The notes beneath the pieces were generated by a model, which was given only the letters and a program-made list of their open reading frames with translations, searched no databases and was not told the DNA's origin. Below, in pieces: positions 41,845-50,841 of a DNA stretch of 64,000 bases. The position numbers were made by a program, and so were the translations under genes. Origin of the DNA: Paenibacillus xerothermodurans (GTDB lineage: Bacteria > Bacillota > Bacilli > Paenibacillales > NBRC-103111); assembly GCF_002220865.2 (NCBI RefSeq), contig NZ_NHRJ02000002.1:372001-436000 (forward strand). The letters are read 5' to 3'. Numbering within the stretch: the first letter of the stretch is position 1; each line of letters starts with the position of its first letter.

Positions 41845-43767
41845 TTGAATCGCAAGACCGCACTTATCGCGTCCGTTTTGGCGCTGTTCATCTCCTCATC
41901 CGGTACCGTTATGGCGGTGGACAAAACATCCAAATACCGTGTCTACCAGGATAACCATATTCTCCTAGAAACATCCGATTATAAAACTGCTGAGAACTAC
42001 GCGAGGCAATTTAAGAGCAGCTATGTCGAAGAAATCGGTTCCCGCCAATGGCTGTGGCACAATTATCCCCGCTTCAAAGTGTATCAAAACGGATACAGCA
42101 GCTCTGCGTGGGAATTTGCCACTTACGGTGAAGCGATTCGCGAGGCAGCCAACTGGTCGCACGCCAGCGTACGTGATCTACAATCGGGAGGCTGGGTGTG
42201 GGATAACTATCCGAACTATCGTGTCTATCAAAGGGACATAACGCTGGATTATTGGAAGTTCGCTACCCTGTCTGAGGCCATCGTGGAGGCGCGCAAATGG
42301 GGCAACGCACATATAATCGACCTTCGCACTCATGCGTGGGTATGGGATAATATCACCTCATCGGAAGAAGCGAAACAGCGTTCGCGCTCGAAAATCTATC
42401 AAGTATATCAAGGTACCTACACCACGGACGCATGGGCATTCGGATATCTGGAGGATGCTATCAACGAATCGCTAAAATGGGCCAACTCGACTGTGGTCAA
42501 CAAAGAGAAGGGCAATCAGGTGGTTTTTTCCAATACCCAAAGGTATAAAGTCTATCAAAATAGCACGTTGATCGGCTCTTTTATGAGTGTCGACGAAGCC
42601 ATAGCGTACGCTGAGCTGTATGCGCACACGAACATTTATGATTCTGAGTCCTCCCATGCCAATCGGAGCATTTGGTCCAATTACCCATACTATCAGGTTT
42701 TTCAAAATGAAAACTGGATCTCTGAATATTCTGATGTTGCTAGTGCATTGAATTATGCCAAGGGCTACAGCAACGCCTCTATTCGTCTCTCGGACAGCGG
42801 CACGATCATTTGGGATAATTTTAGAAATCTGCAATTTTGGGGTTGGAACGGAAGCTCGAATCACGGCACCATACAAAGTCAGGTAAACAACACATTGGGC
42901 CTAGATGCCGTCTCACCCACTTATTTTGTGTTGGCAGACAGCACCGGTACCATCACCGATACATCCAACAAGGAAACGGTGGATTGGCTTAAGAAACAAG
43001 GGCATCAAGTTATGCCGCTGGTAAACAATCAGTTCAACGCTGCACTCACTACACAGTTTCTGGCGAATCCGCAGGCTCAGGCCAAATTCATCCAGGATCT
43101 AGTGAACAAATGTGCGGCCCTTGGCGTGGATGGTATCAACGTCGATTTCGAGAGTCTTGCGGGTAAAGACAGGGCCAATTTCACCAACTTTGTGCAAAAC
43201 TTAACAAATGCGGCGCATGAGAAGCAGCTGCTCATCTCCATCGACCTGCCGCGGGGCAGTGTGAAATGGAACGCTCAAACCGCCTTCGACCACGAAAAAC
43301 TAGGCTCAATAGTAGATTACATGATCATCATGGCCTATGACCAGCATTGGAAAGGCAGTACGGCACCGGGCTCTGTGGCAGGTCTGCAGTGGGTTGAGGA
43401 AGGTGTAAAAGAGTTTCTCTCCTACGGCATCCGAAGAGACAAATTAATCGTAGGTATTCCGTTTTATGTGCGTGAATGGCAAATAGACAGCACCGGAAAG
43501 CTCATCGGCAATCGCGCGGTACTGCTGAAGGATGTGCCTGCGTTGATCGCAAGCACAAACGCAGTGATCACCTATGACGCGAGATTTGGACAGAACAAGG
43601 TGGAATATACTCAAAACGGCAACCAATTCGTATTTTGGTTGGAAGATGAGAAGACGGTGAAAGCCCGCTTGGATATTGCCAAAAAGTACGATCTTGCCGG
43701 GGTCGCCGCATGGAGGCTTGGCTATGATTCGGCACATTTGTGGAAGATGATGATTCAGCAAAAGTAG
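41845..43767 (+). CDS. GH18 family glycosidase with six N-terminal repeats
   Basis: This 640-residue secreted protein has a signal peptide to about 24. Six repeats of 45-50 residues (31-326) follow, each built as (Y/F)xVYQ ... W.FAT..EAI.EA..W.HA.. ... WxWDNYP. A glycoside hydrolase family 18 barrel (about 327-640) ends it, with the catalytic motif DGINVDFE (catalytic Glu 436). The first Asp of DxDxE is Asn here, as in some family members. It most resembles the YvbX/YdhD-type GH18 proteins that act on peptidoglycan or chitin, with the LysM modules replaced by this repeat. It starts with TTG after AAAGAGG. Confidence 0.9.
   Translation: MNRKTALIASVLALFISSSGTVMAVDKTSKYRVYQDNHILLETSDYKTAENYARQFKSSYVEEIGSRQWLWHNYPRFKVYQNGYSSSAWEFATYGEAIREAANWSHASVRDLQSGGWVWDNYPNYRVYQRDITLDYWKFATLSEAIVEARKWGNAHIIDLRTHAWVWDNITSSEEAKQRSRSKIYQVYQGTYTTDAWAFGYLEDAINESLKWANSTVVNKEKGNQVVFSNTQRYKVYQNSTLIGSFMSVDEAIAYAELYAHTNIYDSESSHANRSIWSNYPYYQVFQNENWISEYSDVASALNYAKGYSNASIRLSDSGTIIWDNFRNLQFWGWNGSSNHGTIQSQVNNTLGLDAVSPTYFVLADSTGTITDTSNKETVDWLKKQGHQVMPLVNNQFNAALTTQFLANPQAQAKFIQDLVNKCAALGVDGINVDFESLAGKDRANFTNFVQNLTNAAHEKQLLISIDLPRGSVKWNAQTAFDHEKLGSIVDYMIIMAYDQHWKGSTAPGSVAGLQWVEEGVKEFLSYGIRRDKLIVGIPFYVREWQIDSTGKLIGNRAVLLKDVPALIASTNAVITYDARFGQNKVEYTQNGNQFVFWLEDEKTVKARLDIAKKYDLAGVAAWRLGYDSAHLWKMMIQQK
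41935..42822 (+). repeat. Six tandem protein repeats of 45-50 codons
   Basis: Units lie at residues 31-75, 76-123, 124-170, 183-232, 233-281 and 282-326 of the GH18 protein. Shared features are an opening Y(R/K/Q)VYQ and a closing (W/I)WDN(Y/F). Identity is low at DNA level, so the repeats are old. The sequence suggests a carbohydrate- or wall-binding array. Confidence 0.8.
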
Positions 43768-43775
43768 AACGTATA

Positions 43776-43821
43776 AGCCCGAACCACCCAGTTGTATTAG
43801 CTGGAGTGCCTCGGGCTTTTT
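43776..43821 (+). terminator. Intrinsic terminator of the GH18 gene
   Basis: AGCCCGA and TCGGGCT arms enclose a 28-base inner region and are followed by five T, starting 8 bases after the stop. Confidence 0.75.
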
Positions 43822-43901
43822 GCTGCAGTTGCACCCCGACCGGAGGAGTAGATACCTCCACTGCTGGCAGCAGCCGTCGCCCGGTACGCTTGCACGTCCT
43901 C

Positions 43902-43943
43902 TGTGACACATTCGCCCATGATATTGTATACAATGTATTGAAC
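43902..43943 (+). promoter_or_regulatory. Shared upstream element, copy 1
   Basis: GTGACACATTCGCCCATG followed by a TTGTATACAATGTATT core closely matches the sequence at 46500-46537 upstream of the other ferritin-like gene, apart from a 3-base insertion and a few substitutions. The core TATACAAT could be a -10. It lies about 83 bases upstream of the start at 44026. Confidence 0.65.
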
Positions 43944-44025
43944 GATGAAGTACCAATGTAAAATGCCTATTCGACCATGGTATGAGTTGGTCAGACACGG
44001 CTACACGAAGGGAGATATTCCGACG

Positions 44026-44460
44026 ATGTATGACAACAATCTGTTTTCCGCGCACACATCGGCCAATATGCATTTAATTGCGGATATTGCCAAAGCAATC
44101 AACGGAGAATATAGTGCGATTTTCTGTTATGCGCAGTTAGCGAAATCTGCACCTAACGAGGAAGCAAGAAATCAAATTCTTGAAATTCGAGATGATGAAA
44201 TCAATCATTATAAATCTTTCTCACAAATCTATGCGTCATTAACTGGCAGACAGCCTACTCCCCAAATAATCGAACAATGCGAGGCACACTATGAAGCAGG
44301 TCTAAGGGCCGCGTTCAAGGATGAACAAATGACAACGGACTTTTATCTTGATATTGCTGATAGAACGAATCAACCATACATTAGAGAAACATTCCGCCGT
44401 GCTTCGGCAGACGAACAAAACCACGCCGTTTGGTTTTTGTATTACTTGACGGCAAATTAA
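44026..44460 (+). CDS. Ferritin-like domain protein
   Basis: This 144-residue all-helical protein has diiron-type carboxylates in helix order: INGEYSAIFCYAQLAK near 20, IRDDEINHYKSF near 47, and FRRASADEQNHAVWFLYYL near the end. The family stores or oxidises iron or manganese; the exact class (rubrerythrin-like or DUF-type) is unclear. Start 44026 gives a clean domain and a GGGAG site 12 bases upstream. The gene is less GC-rich than its neighbours. It shares an upstream element with the bacterioferritin-like gene at 46562, and a multicopper oxidase lies between them. Confidence 0.82.
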   Translation: MYDNNLFSAHTSANMHLIADIAKAINGEYSAIFCYAQLAKSAPNEEARNQILEIRDDEINHYKSFSQIYASLTGRQPTPQIIEQCEAHYEAGLRAAFKDEQMTTDFYLDIADRTNQPYIRETFRRASADEQNHAVWFLYYLTAN

Positions 44461-44684
44461 TCAGATAACGTACTTTCTCAAGCGGCAGACAATCAGTTTA
44501 TCGCTCAATGCAAATCCACAGGATTATGTGCAGCCGGATCAAACTAGGACATTCATCGGGTTCTCCTCATTTTTGTTATTTATCAATCGCAGCTCACCCC
44601 CAGGGCATAAGTCCAAGCAGGGACGGTCAGTAACACATAAACATGTTTTTGTAACGTCAAATGAACGAAGAGAGGAGATGCAGA

Positions 44685-46334
44685 ATGCCACTTAGTGGTC
44701 TTATCCCGTTCGTGGATAGACTGCCCATACCCAGGGTGCTTAAGCCGGTGTCGCAAAATCGCATCAGCACCAATTATATAGTGAGAATGACAGAGTTTAG
44801 ACAAAAGCTACACCGCGATCTTCCCCCCACCCGATTGTGGGGCTATGAAGGCAAATACCCAGGCCCCACGATCGAGACTCACAAAAACAGATTGATCAAA
44901 GTATTATGGCTTAATAAACTCCCCAGCCGCCATCTTCTGCCCGTGGATAAAACCATTCATGGCGCCAACCACGGGGCTCCGGAAGTACGAACCGTGGTAC
45001 ATGTTCATGATGGAGTTTCTCCACCCGACAGCGACGGTCATCCGGAAGCATGGTTTACCAGGGGGTTCAAGCAGACAGGACCGTACTTCCGACGGAAAAT
45101 TTCGCGCTACCCCAATCGTCAACAAGCGACGACCCTGTGGTACCACGACCATGCGCTAGGTATCACAAGGTTGAATGTGTACGCCGGATTGGCGGGATTT
45201 TATCTGCTTCGCGATAAGCATGAAAAATCCTTGCAGTTGCCCAAAGGGAAATTCGAAATTCCGTTACTCATTCAAGACCGGTCATTTAATAAGGACGGAT
45301 CCTTATTTTATCCCAAAAAGCCGACACCCGCTCCTCCCAAAAGTCCAACTCCGTCCATCGTCCCGGAATTTTTCGGTGATACGATCCTGGTGAATGGAAA
45401 GGTTTGGCCCTTCCTTGAGGTACAACCCCGCAAATATCGGCTACGCCTGGCAAACGGTTCCAACGCACGATTTTATACGTTATCGTTCACGTCTGGCCAA
45501 CCATTCATTCAAATTGGAACGGATGGAGGACTGCTGCCGAAGCCCGTACTCGTGAAAAAGCTCATTCTGGGTCCCGCGGAACGTGCGGATGTCATCGTGG
45601 ATTTTTCCAAGTACAAGGGCCAAACCATTACGCTAAAAAACAACGCACGGGCACCATTTCCAAATGGCGATCCGGTAGATCCCAAAACGACCGGTTTGGT
45701 TATGCAGTTTCGGGTGACCCAACCTCTGAAGCAGAAGGATAACAGCAGGGTTCCCGTCCGGTTAAACCGCATAGCTCCGCTATTTCCTCACCAAGCAAGC
45801 AGAGTCAGGAACCTGCCTCTGGTGGAATCTACTGATCGGTTCGGACGGTTGATGCTGCTACTGGATAACAAGAGATGGGATGACCCGATCACGGAGAAAC
45901 CACGATTGAACAGCGTGGAGGTATGGAACTTAATTAATACCACACCGGATACGCATCCCATCCATCTCCACCTTGTGCACTTCCAGATAGTTAACAGACA
46001 GCCGTTCGATGTTGCTCAGTTCAACGCCAATGGGAAACTTATGTTCACGGGACCTTCCAGGCCGCCTGATCCGAATGAAAAGGGATTAAAGGACACGGTG
46101 AGAGCCAATCCCGGCGAGGTAACCCGCATCATTGCCCGCTTCGGGCCGTTTACCGGCGAATATGTGTGGCACTGCCACATTCTGGAGCATGAAGACCATG
46201 AGATGATGCGCCCAATGTTCATTAGCCCCAACAAAACGAAGTCTGTCGTTCACAACAACCACCCCACAACCGTCTGGATCGCGCCTACTATCTTACGCCG
46301 CCTGTCGAGCAGACGGGTAAAACGGCGGAGATAG
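44685..46334 (+). CDS. CotA-like multicopper oxidase
   Basis: This 549-residue three-domain laccase/bilirubin oxidase-type enzyme has all copper motifs: VVHVHDG near 110, LWYHDHALGITRLNVYAG near 155, HPIHLHLVHFQIV near 425, and WHCHILEHEDHEMMRPM near 500 with the T1 His-Cys-His. It oxidises phenols or metal ions with oxygen. There is no signal peptide, as in spore coat CotA. The start at 44685 has GAGAGGAG upstream. The C-terminal tail is basic (SSRRVKRRR). It lies between two ferritin-like genes, which suggests iron or manganese handling, possibly in the spore coat; that role is inferred. Confidence 0.94.
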   Translation: MPLSGLIPFVDRLPIPRVLKPVSQNRISTNYIVRMTEFRQKLHRDLPPTRLWGYEGKYPGPTIETHKNRLIKVLWLNKLPSRHLLPVDKTIHGANHGAPEVRTVVHVHDGVSPPDSDGHPEAWFTRGFKQTGPYFRRKISRYPNRQQATTLWYHDHALGITRLNVYAGLAGFYLLRDKHEKSLQLPKGKFEIPLLIQDRSFNKDGSLFYPKKPTPAPPKSPTPSIVPEFFGDTILVNGKVWPFLEVQPRKYRLRLANGSNARFYTLSFTSGQPFIQIGTDGGLLPKPVLVKKLILGPAERADVIVDFSKYKGQTITLKNNARAPFPNGDPVDPKTTGLVMQFRVTQPLKQKDNSRVPVRLNRIAPLFPHQASRVRNLPLVESTDRFGRLMLLLDNKRWDDPITEKPRLNSVEVWNLINTTPDTHPIHLHLVHFQIVNRQPFDVAQFNANGKLMFTGPSRPPDPNEKGLKDTVRANPGEVTRIIARFGPFTGEYVWHCHILEHEDHEMMRPMFISPNKTKSVVHNNHPTTVWIAPTILRRLSSRRVKRRR

Positions 46335-46499
46335 TTGAATTAAGGACCAGCGGTCATCAGAAAAATTTACAGGAGATACCAACTATGGCAAAAAACCGCC
46401 AGGATGATTGCATCCCGGCGGTTCACTTTTTCTGTATTGAACTTGTTGGCATCCACTTGCATTATTTATGGATCACGCAGTTTCAGTTAGACCTTGATT

Positions 46500-46537
46500 T
46501 GTGTCACACACGCCCATGTTGCATACAATGTATTAAA
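46500..46537 (+). promoter_or_regulatory. Shared upstream element, copy 2
   Basis: GTGTCACACACGCCCATG plus TTGCATACAATGTATT repeats the element at 43902-43943. CATACAAT is an exact match to the sigma-E -10 consensus CATACANT, but the -35 is not clear. It ends 25 bases before the GTG start at 46562. Confidence 0.65.
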
Positions 46538-46561
46538 TTTGTTGTATGGAGAGGATGGAGT

Positions 46562-47032
46562 GTGAATTTGGCAAATCAACAGGCGTTAGAACAAATTGTG
46601 CATGGACTCAATCTCGACCTGGCGTGGGAATATGCAGCAGGCATTCAATATGCCCAACATGCAAGCTTGTTAAGAGGTGCCGCTTACTTTGCGGTCGCGG
46701 AAGAATTGCAGGAGCATTCAAAGGATGAGTTTGGTCACGCCATCGTGTTAAATGAATTGATTCAGTATCTAGGTGGCATTCCTACAACGCGAGTCGCCCC
46801 TGTTGCCGTTTCCATGGACAATAATGAAATGCTGCGGCAAGATCTGCAAGGTGAATACGATGCAATTCGGCGCTATTTGCAGCGAATCCACCAACTTGAA
46901 GCGGTAGGTATGTATGACTCGGCACAAAAAATCAGGGATATCGTGGTGACGGAGCAAGAACACGCAATAGACCTTGAGCTCGCCTTGGGGATTGAGAAAA
47001 ACTTGGTTCCACCGACACAGCTCACATTTTAA
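46562..47032 (+). CDS. Bacterioferritin-like (ferritin-like fold) protein
   Basis: This 156-residue four-helix protein has the bacterioferritin carboxylate pattern: DLAWEYAAGIQYAQHASLL near 16-34, EELQEHSKDEFGHAIVL near 47, LQGEYDAIRRYLQRI near 96 and VVTEQEHAIDLELALGIE near 128. The heme-ligand methionine of classical bacterioferritin is not evident. It starts with GTG at 46562, 7 bases after GGAGAGG; the long upstream frame is discounted. A terminator follows. It should store or detoxify iron, perhaps together with the adjacent oxidase. Confidence 0.85.
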   Translation: MNLANQQALEQIVHGLNLDLAWEYAAGIQYAQHASLLRGAAYFAVAEELQEHSKDEFGHAIVLNELIQYLGGIPTTRVAPVAVSMDNNEMLRQDLQGEYDAIRRYLQRIHQLEAVGMYDSAQKIRDIVVTEQEHAIDLELALGIEKNLVPPTQLTF

Positions 47033-47065
47033 GAAACTCCACTTGCAGCAGATGGCTGCTAGTTG

Positions 47066-47097
47066 AAAAAGACGCTACCCCTCGGTAGCGTCTTTTT
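47066..47097. terminator. Bidirectional terminator between bacterioferritin-like and psiE-like genes
   Basis: GACGCTACC and GGTAGCGTC form a perfect stem with A5 before and T5 after, so it can work on both strands. Confidence 0.9.
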
Positions 47098-47111
47098 GCT
47101 GTGTCGGCCCT

Positions 47112-47492
47112 TCAATGCCTGGACCAGGATACTTTCAACGAATAAGCGACCATGAGCACCAGAATGACGAACGACAAAATAAGATTGTCCACTGGATTTT
47201 CATGGTGTACGATTATGAACCGCAGCGTACCGGTGATTCCGATGTACAGAAGATACCGGATGGGAAAATGGTAATCCTCCCGGAAATACTTTACGATCAT
47301 GGACAGAAACGCAAAGTAGAGGAAAAAAGCGAGCACGTCCTGTAAAACCCGATGAATGTCGAGTGACACTGCCAGCGTTGACAGCAGTATAATACCTAGC
47401 TCTCGTATCATCAATAAAGTTAACATAATACCTAAAATAATTAGGGACCCATTCAGTATATATTGGAACCCATTAATAACCCGGTTATTCAT
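47112..47492 (-). CDS. PsiE family membrane protein
   Basis: This 126-residue protein has four hydrophobic helices (LNGSLIILGIMLTLLMIREL, DVLAFFLYFAFLSMIVKYF, YLLYIGITGTLRFIIVH, LILSFVILVLMVAYSL) in the layout of phosphate-starvation-inducible PsiE, with the motif YFREDYHFPIRYLLYIG. The role of PsiE is unknown. The ATG at 47492 follows a run of seven G. It is separated from fdhC by 63 bases on the same strand. Confidence 0.85.
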   Translation of the reverse strand: MNNRVINGFQYILNGSLIILGIMLTLLMIRELGIILLSTLAVSLDIHRVLQDVLAFFLYFAFLSMIVKYFREDYHFPIRYLLYIGITGTLRFIIVHHENPVDNLILSFVILVLMVAYSLKVSWSRH

Positions 47493-47555
47493 GGATTTCC
47501 CCCCCCACGCAACAGTGACAATCATTAATCATATCATGCTAATCATATATCATTG

Positions 47556-48356
47556 CTATGATGCCTTTTTTATTACTGCTTCGGTGCGCCCGACTTTGGT
47601 AAAAGAAGCAAAATATATAAATCCGACGAACAGCGCTCCGCCGATAACATTGCCGATGAAGGTCGGGATGACGTTGCCGGCAAAATCAATCCATGTGAAA
47701 TGGCCTGCAAATATCGCTGCTGGAATGACGAACATGTTGGCTACTACGTGTTGGAATCCAATGGCAACGAATGCCATAATAGGAAACCATATGCCCGCAA
47801 TTTTACCTGCCACATCGTTAGCCCCGTAAGAGATCCAAATCGCGAGGCAGACCAGCCAGTTGCACCCTATCCCAGATACTAGAGTTTGAACGAAGGACTC
47901 TTGTATTTTGCTTTGTGCGATGGCTACGGTTTTAGCCAAATATGGGCCGCTCTCCGTTAAACCGACAACATGTCCGAAGAAAAAAGCCACGAACAAAGCG
48001 CCGGCCAGGTTCGCTAAAGTGATCCAAACCCAATTGTTCAGTACTCTGGTAAGCGAAATCCTCCGGGCATAGTACGCCATGGTTACCGACATCATATTGC
48101 CGGTGATTAGTTCCCCTCCCGCGAGGACAACTAACATAAGACCTACCGGAAACACGGCCCCGCCCAAAAAGTTTGCCAGACTCCCCCATTCTGCCGGCAG
48201 GTTGGCGATCACCCGGATATCAAGCAAAAACCCGATTGAAATGAACGCTCCGCCCAAAAAACCGAGCATGAGCAGCTGAGATAATGACAACTTAGTTTTT
48301 TGGACACCAGCCTCAATTGCGATTCCGGCAATGTCTGCCGGCTTGTGAAACGACAT
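47556..48356 (-). CDS. fdhC: Formate/nitrite transporter family channel (FdhC/FocA-like)
   Basis: This 266-residue FNT-family channel has six helices and family segments LLMLGFLGGAFISIGFLLDI near 32, LAGGELITGNMMSV near 85, NLAGALFVAFFFGHVVG near 113, and GIGCNWLVCLAIWISYGAND near 160. It passes formate (or nitrite) across the membrane. The start at 48356 has GGAGGG upstream. Clustering with formate dehydrogenase, fdhD and moaA makes formate the likely substrate. A terminator-like hairpin ends about 29 bases before its start codon. Confidence 0.92.
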   Translation of the reverse strand: MSFHKPADIAGIAIEAGVQKTKLSLSQLLMLGFLGGAFISIGFLLDIRVIANLPAEWGSLANFLGGAVFPVGLMLVVLAGGELITGNMMSVTMAYYARRISLTRVLNNWVWITLANLAGALFVAFFFGHVVGLTESGPYLAKTVAIAQSKIQESFVQTLVSGIGCNWLVCLAIWISYGANDVAGKIAGIWFPIMAFVAIGFQHVVANMFVIPAAIFAGHFTWIDFAGNVIPTFIGNVIGGALFVGFIYFASFTKVGRTEAVIKKAS

Positions 48357-48384
48357 TAGAAATCCCTCCACCTATTTGACATAT

Positions 48385-48436
48385 AAAAAAGCAGCATCAA
48401 CAACCCCTGATGGATCAAGGGTTTGCGAATGCCGCT
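48385..48436 (-). terminator. Terminator-like hairpin in the moaA-fdhC gap
   Basis: On the minus strand AGCGGCAT and ATGCTGCT enclose an inner CAAACCCTT / AGGGGTTG stem and are followed by six T. It may end the moaA message, or act as an attenuator in a leader for fdhC, whose ATG is about 29 bases further on. Confidence 0.72.
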
Positions 48437-48619
48437 TAATTTCCCCGCACTTTCTTTACAGGGAGACCAAATCATCATCACTTTTGCCTTGGAAGAGAAA
48501 GTCTACAGGACGTGCATACTCTCCATTTCCACATGTATATGAACGCTAAGTGCTTAATCGCTGCTCATCATATCAAATAAACTTCGGACTGGCAATCCTT
48601 ATTTTGTCGACTCATGCAC

Positions 48620-49636
48620 TCAGCCGCCGATATGGGACATTTCAACTTTGCGTGACAGCTGTGTATGTGTGCCGCTCAACCGTTCGTCAGAGTAGCGGTC
48701 CGACCGGTTATTCCAAACCTTTAGGATCTCATTGTAAATATCCGAATCGGTTTTATCTGCGCGCAGCAGCTGTCTCAGGTCATATCCGTCAGAAGCAAAC
48801 AAGCACGTATAGAGCTTGCCTTCAGCCGAAATCCGGGCTCGAGTGCACGTCGAACAAAACGAATCGGTCACCGATGAGATGATGCCCATCTCCTGATCAC
48901 CGTCCGTGTAACGATAACGGCTCGCCACTTCCCCAGTGTAATTCGCTTCTATCGGCTTGCATGGCATCACCGCATTCACGGTCTCGTAGATTTCACGCTT
49001 GGACACAACCTCATCCAGCTTCCAAGAGTTGGAATTGCCCACGTCCATATACTCAATAAACCGGAGGATATGCTTCTTCTCTTTGAAATATTGTGCCATA
49101 GGAACGATATCCTGGTCATTCTTGCCCTTTTGCACCACCATATTGACCTTTACCTGCATGCCTGCTTCCGCGGCGGCCTCTATGCCTTCCAGCACCGTCT
49201 TCACACTGCTTTTGTTGCCGTTCATGTAGGCAAAACGCTCTTCATTGAGCGAGTCCAGGCTCACTGTCACGCGCGGCAAGCCGGCTTTATGTAGCGCAGC
49301 CGCGAACTTCTTCAGCAGCGACCCGTTGGTTGTGAGCGCAATATCTTCTACTCCGTCGATCTGGTACAGCCGTTCGATGAGCTTGGGCAGATCTCTTCTG
49401 AGAAGCGGCTCTCCCCCTGTAATACGCAATTTTTGTACACCCAATGAGACAAAAATCCGTGCAAGTCGTTCTATCTCTTCAAAAGACAAAATTTTATCAT
49501 TCGATAAAAAAGCATACCCCGGGCCGAAAATCTCTTCCGGCATACAGTACCGGCAACGAAAATTGCACTTGTCGGTGACCGATATGCGAAGATCCCTTAG
49601 CGGGCGCCGCAATTTGTCCGAGACAACATGTTCCAT
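48620..49636 (-). CDS. moaA: GTP 3',8-cyclase MoaA
   Basis: MoaA is a radical SAM enzyme that starts molybdenum cofactor synthesis from GTP. This 338-residue protein has the N-terminal cluster motif CNFRCRYC near 24 (CxxxCxxC), SAM-binding ITGGEPLLR near 73, and the C-terminal second-cluster cysteines in [20 protein letters not shown] near 258. It ends in a glycine-containing tail (MSHIGG), where a GG terminus is needed for activity. It is in the fdhD-moaA-fdhC run, supplying cofactor for the divergent formate dehydrogenase. No other moa or moe genes are in the window. Confidence 0.96.
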   Translation of the reverse strand: MEHVVSDKLRRPLRDLRISVTDKCNFRCRYCMPEEIFGPGYAFLSNDKILSFEEIERLARIFVSLGVQKLRITGGEPLLRRDLPKLIERLYQIDGVEDIALTTNGSLLKKFAAALHKAGLPRVTVSLDSLNEERFAYMNGNKSSVKTVLEGIEAAAEAGMQVKVNMVVQKGKNDQDIVPMAQYFKEKKHILRFIEYMDVGNSNSWKLDEVVSKREIYETVNAVMPCKPIEANYTGEVASRYRYTDGDQEMGIISSVTDSFCSTCTRARISAEGKLYTCLFASDGYDLRQLLRADKTDSDIYNEILKVWNNRSDRYSDERLSGTHTQLSRKVEMSHIGG

Positions 49637-49682
49637 GTTGATCCCTCACTTCTTGTTTGTTTTGCGATTCGTACGAGGGCGA

Positions 49683-50480
49683 CTAATCAATATTGACTAT
49701 TCGTTGCGGATGGGTGTATACGTTCAATGACCGGTTGCGAATGAATCCGACGGTGGTGATCCCCAATTCCTCGGCCAGCTGCAATGCCAGCTCCGTCGGA
49801 GCCGATTTTGACAAAATCACTTCACAACCGATTTTAGCGACTTTCAGCAAAATTTCAGAGGATATACGGCCGCTGAAAACGATAATTTTATCCCCGATGG
49901 AAATATCGTTTTTCAGGCAGTGCCCGTAGATTTTGTCCAGCGCGTTGTGTCTGCCTATGTCCATCCGGCTCAGTACAATACCGTTCACATCACATAGCGC
50001 GGCATTATGCACTCCACCTGTGTTATGAAATGTCGCTGCAGACTGCTGCATCTCCGACATTAGACGGAAGCAATCGTCTAGGGACACGTTCACCCTGATG
50101 TCGTTCATTTTTTTGGCGGTCAATGCATCATTGGCAAATACGAATCCTTGCCTGCTCATCCCGCAGCATGAGGTGATGTACCGTTTGCTCTGCAGCTCGC
50201 GGGAGAATGGATTGATTTTGGATGATTTCACATGGACGAAGCCTTCCTTCTCCTGCACCCATATCTCATCGATATCCGCATATCTTCGAATCATGCCCTC
50301 GGACGCAAGATAACCGACCACCATATCTTCGATGTGCTCCGGTGTGCATACCATCGTCATCAATTCTTGTCCGTTGATTTTGACGGTCACAGCGAATTCC
50401 GTTACTATGGTGTCCTCGGCACGCTTGATCTGCCCGTTCTCAAAGCGGATGATTTCGCGCTTTACCTCTGTCGGATTCAT
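49683..50480 (-). CDS. fdhD: Formate dehydrogenase accessory sulfurtransferase FdhD
   Basis: FdhD delivers sulfur to the molybdenum cofactor of formate dehydrogenase. This 265-residue protein has the family segments ITSCCGMSRQGFVFAND near 106 (adjacent cysteines CC where other members have CxxC), GGVHNAALCD near 155, MDIGRHNALDKIYG near 172, and FSGRISSEILLKVAKIG near 200. It starts 4 bases after the DUF2294 stop and leads into moaA. Confidence 0.93.
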   Translation of the reverse strand: MNPTEVKREIIRFENGQIKRAEDTIVTEFAVTVKINGQELMTMVCTPEHIEDMVVGYLASEGMIRRYADIDEIWVQEKEGFVHVKSSKINPFSRELQSKRYITSCCGMSRQGFVFANDALTAKKMNDIRVNVSLDDCFRLMSEMQQSAATFHNTGGVHNAALCDVNGIVLSRMDIGRHNALDKIYGHCLKNDISIGDKIIVFSGRISSEILLKVAKIGCEVILSKSAPTELALQLAEELGITTVGFIRNRSLNVYTHPQRIVNID

Positions 50481-50484
50481 TTCA

Positions 50485-50841
50485 TCATCCCCTGTCCACC
50501 GCTATATTTTTATCAAAGACGAACACGGACACTGCGATATCCTCTTCGACCTTCATATCCGAAAAAAGATGCACAAGCTTCGCCCCCACCAGCTCCTCCA
50601 AACCTTCCGGAGGCTTGACGGAATACAGATTTTGTATCATTTTTGTGCGAGCCACATGCACCATATCTGTTCCTTCCGGACTGCTGGCGATGAACTTCTC
50701 CGTCGGAGTTAAATTCCCATACAGCGTCGAGATTGCCATATTTTCGACGAACACAGTGTGAATTCTTTCCGGTCCTTTGCCGAACAAATCCTTGCGCAGC
50801 TTACGAATAATGTCATTGAATTCATGTACCATTTTTGACAT
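50485..50841 (-). CDS. DUF2294 domain protein in formate dehydrogenase locus (YrhF-like)
   Basis: This 118-residue DUF2294 protein (GKGPERIHTVFVENMAISTL, NLTPTEKFIASSPEG, SVFVFDKNI) is a paralogue of the protein at 12119-12484. It is first in the DUF2294-fdhD-moaA-fdhC run, with GGGGGAA before the ATG, and lies back to back with the formate dehydrogenase gene. B. subtilis yrhF holds a comparable place in the yrhDEFG formate cluster. Function is unknown; a role in formate dehydrogenase maturation is an inference from position. Confidence 0.85.
   Translation of the reverse strand: MSKMVHEFNDIIRKLRKDLFGKGPERIHTVFVENMAISTLYGNLTPTEKFIASSPEGTDMVHVARTKMIQNLYSVKPPEGLEELVGAKLVHLFSDMKVEEDIAVSVFVFDKNIAVDRG

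Noticed and set aside
48437-48619. A known riboswitch (ZTP, fluoride, guanidine or T-box) ahead of fdhC
   Set aside because: None of the conserved core sequences of these classes is visible; only the terminator-like hairpin is supported.
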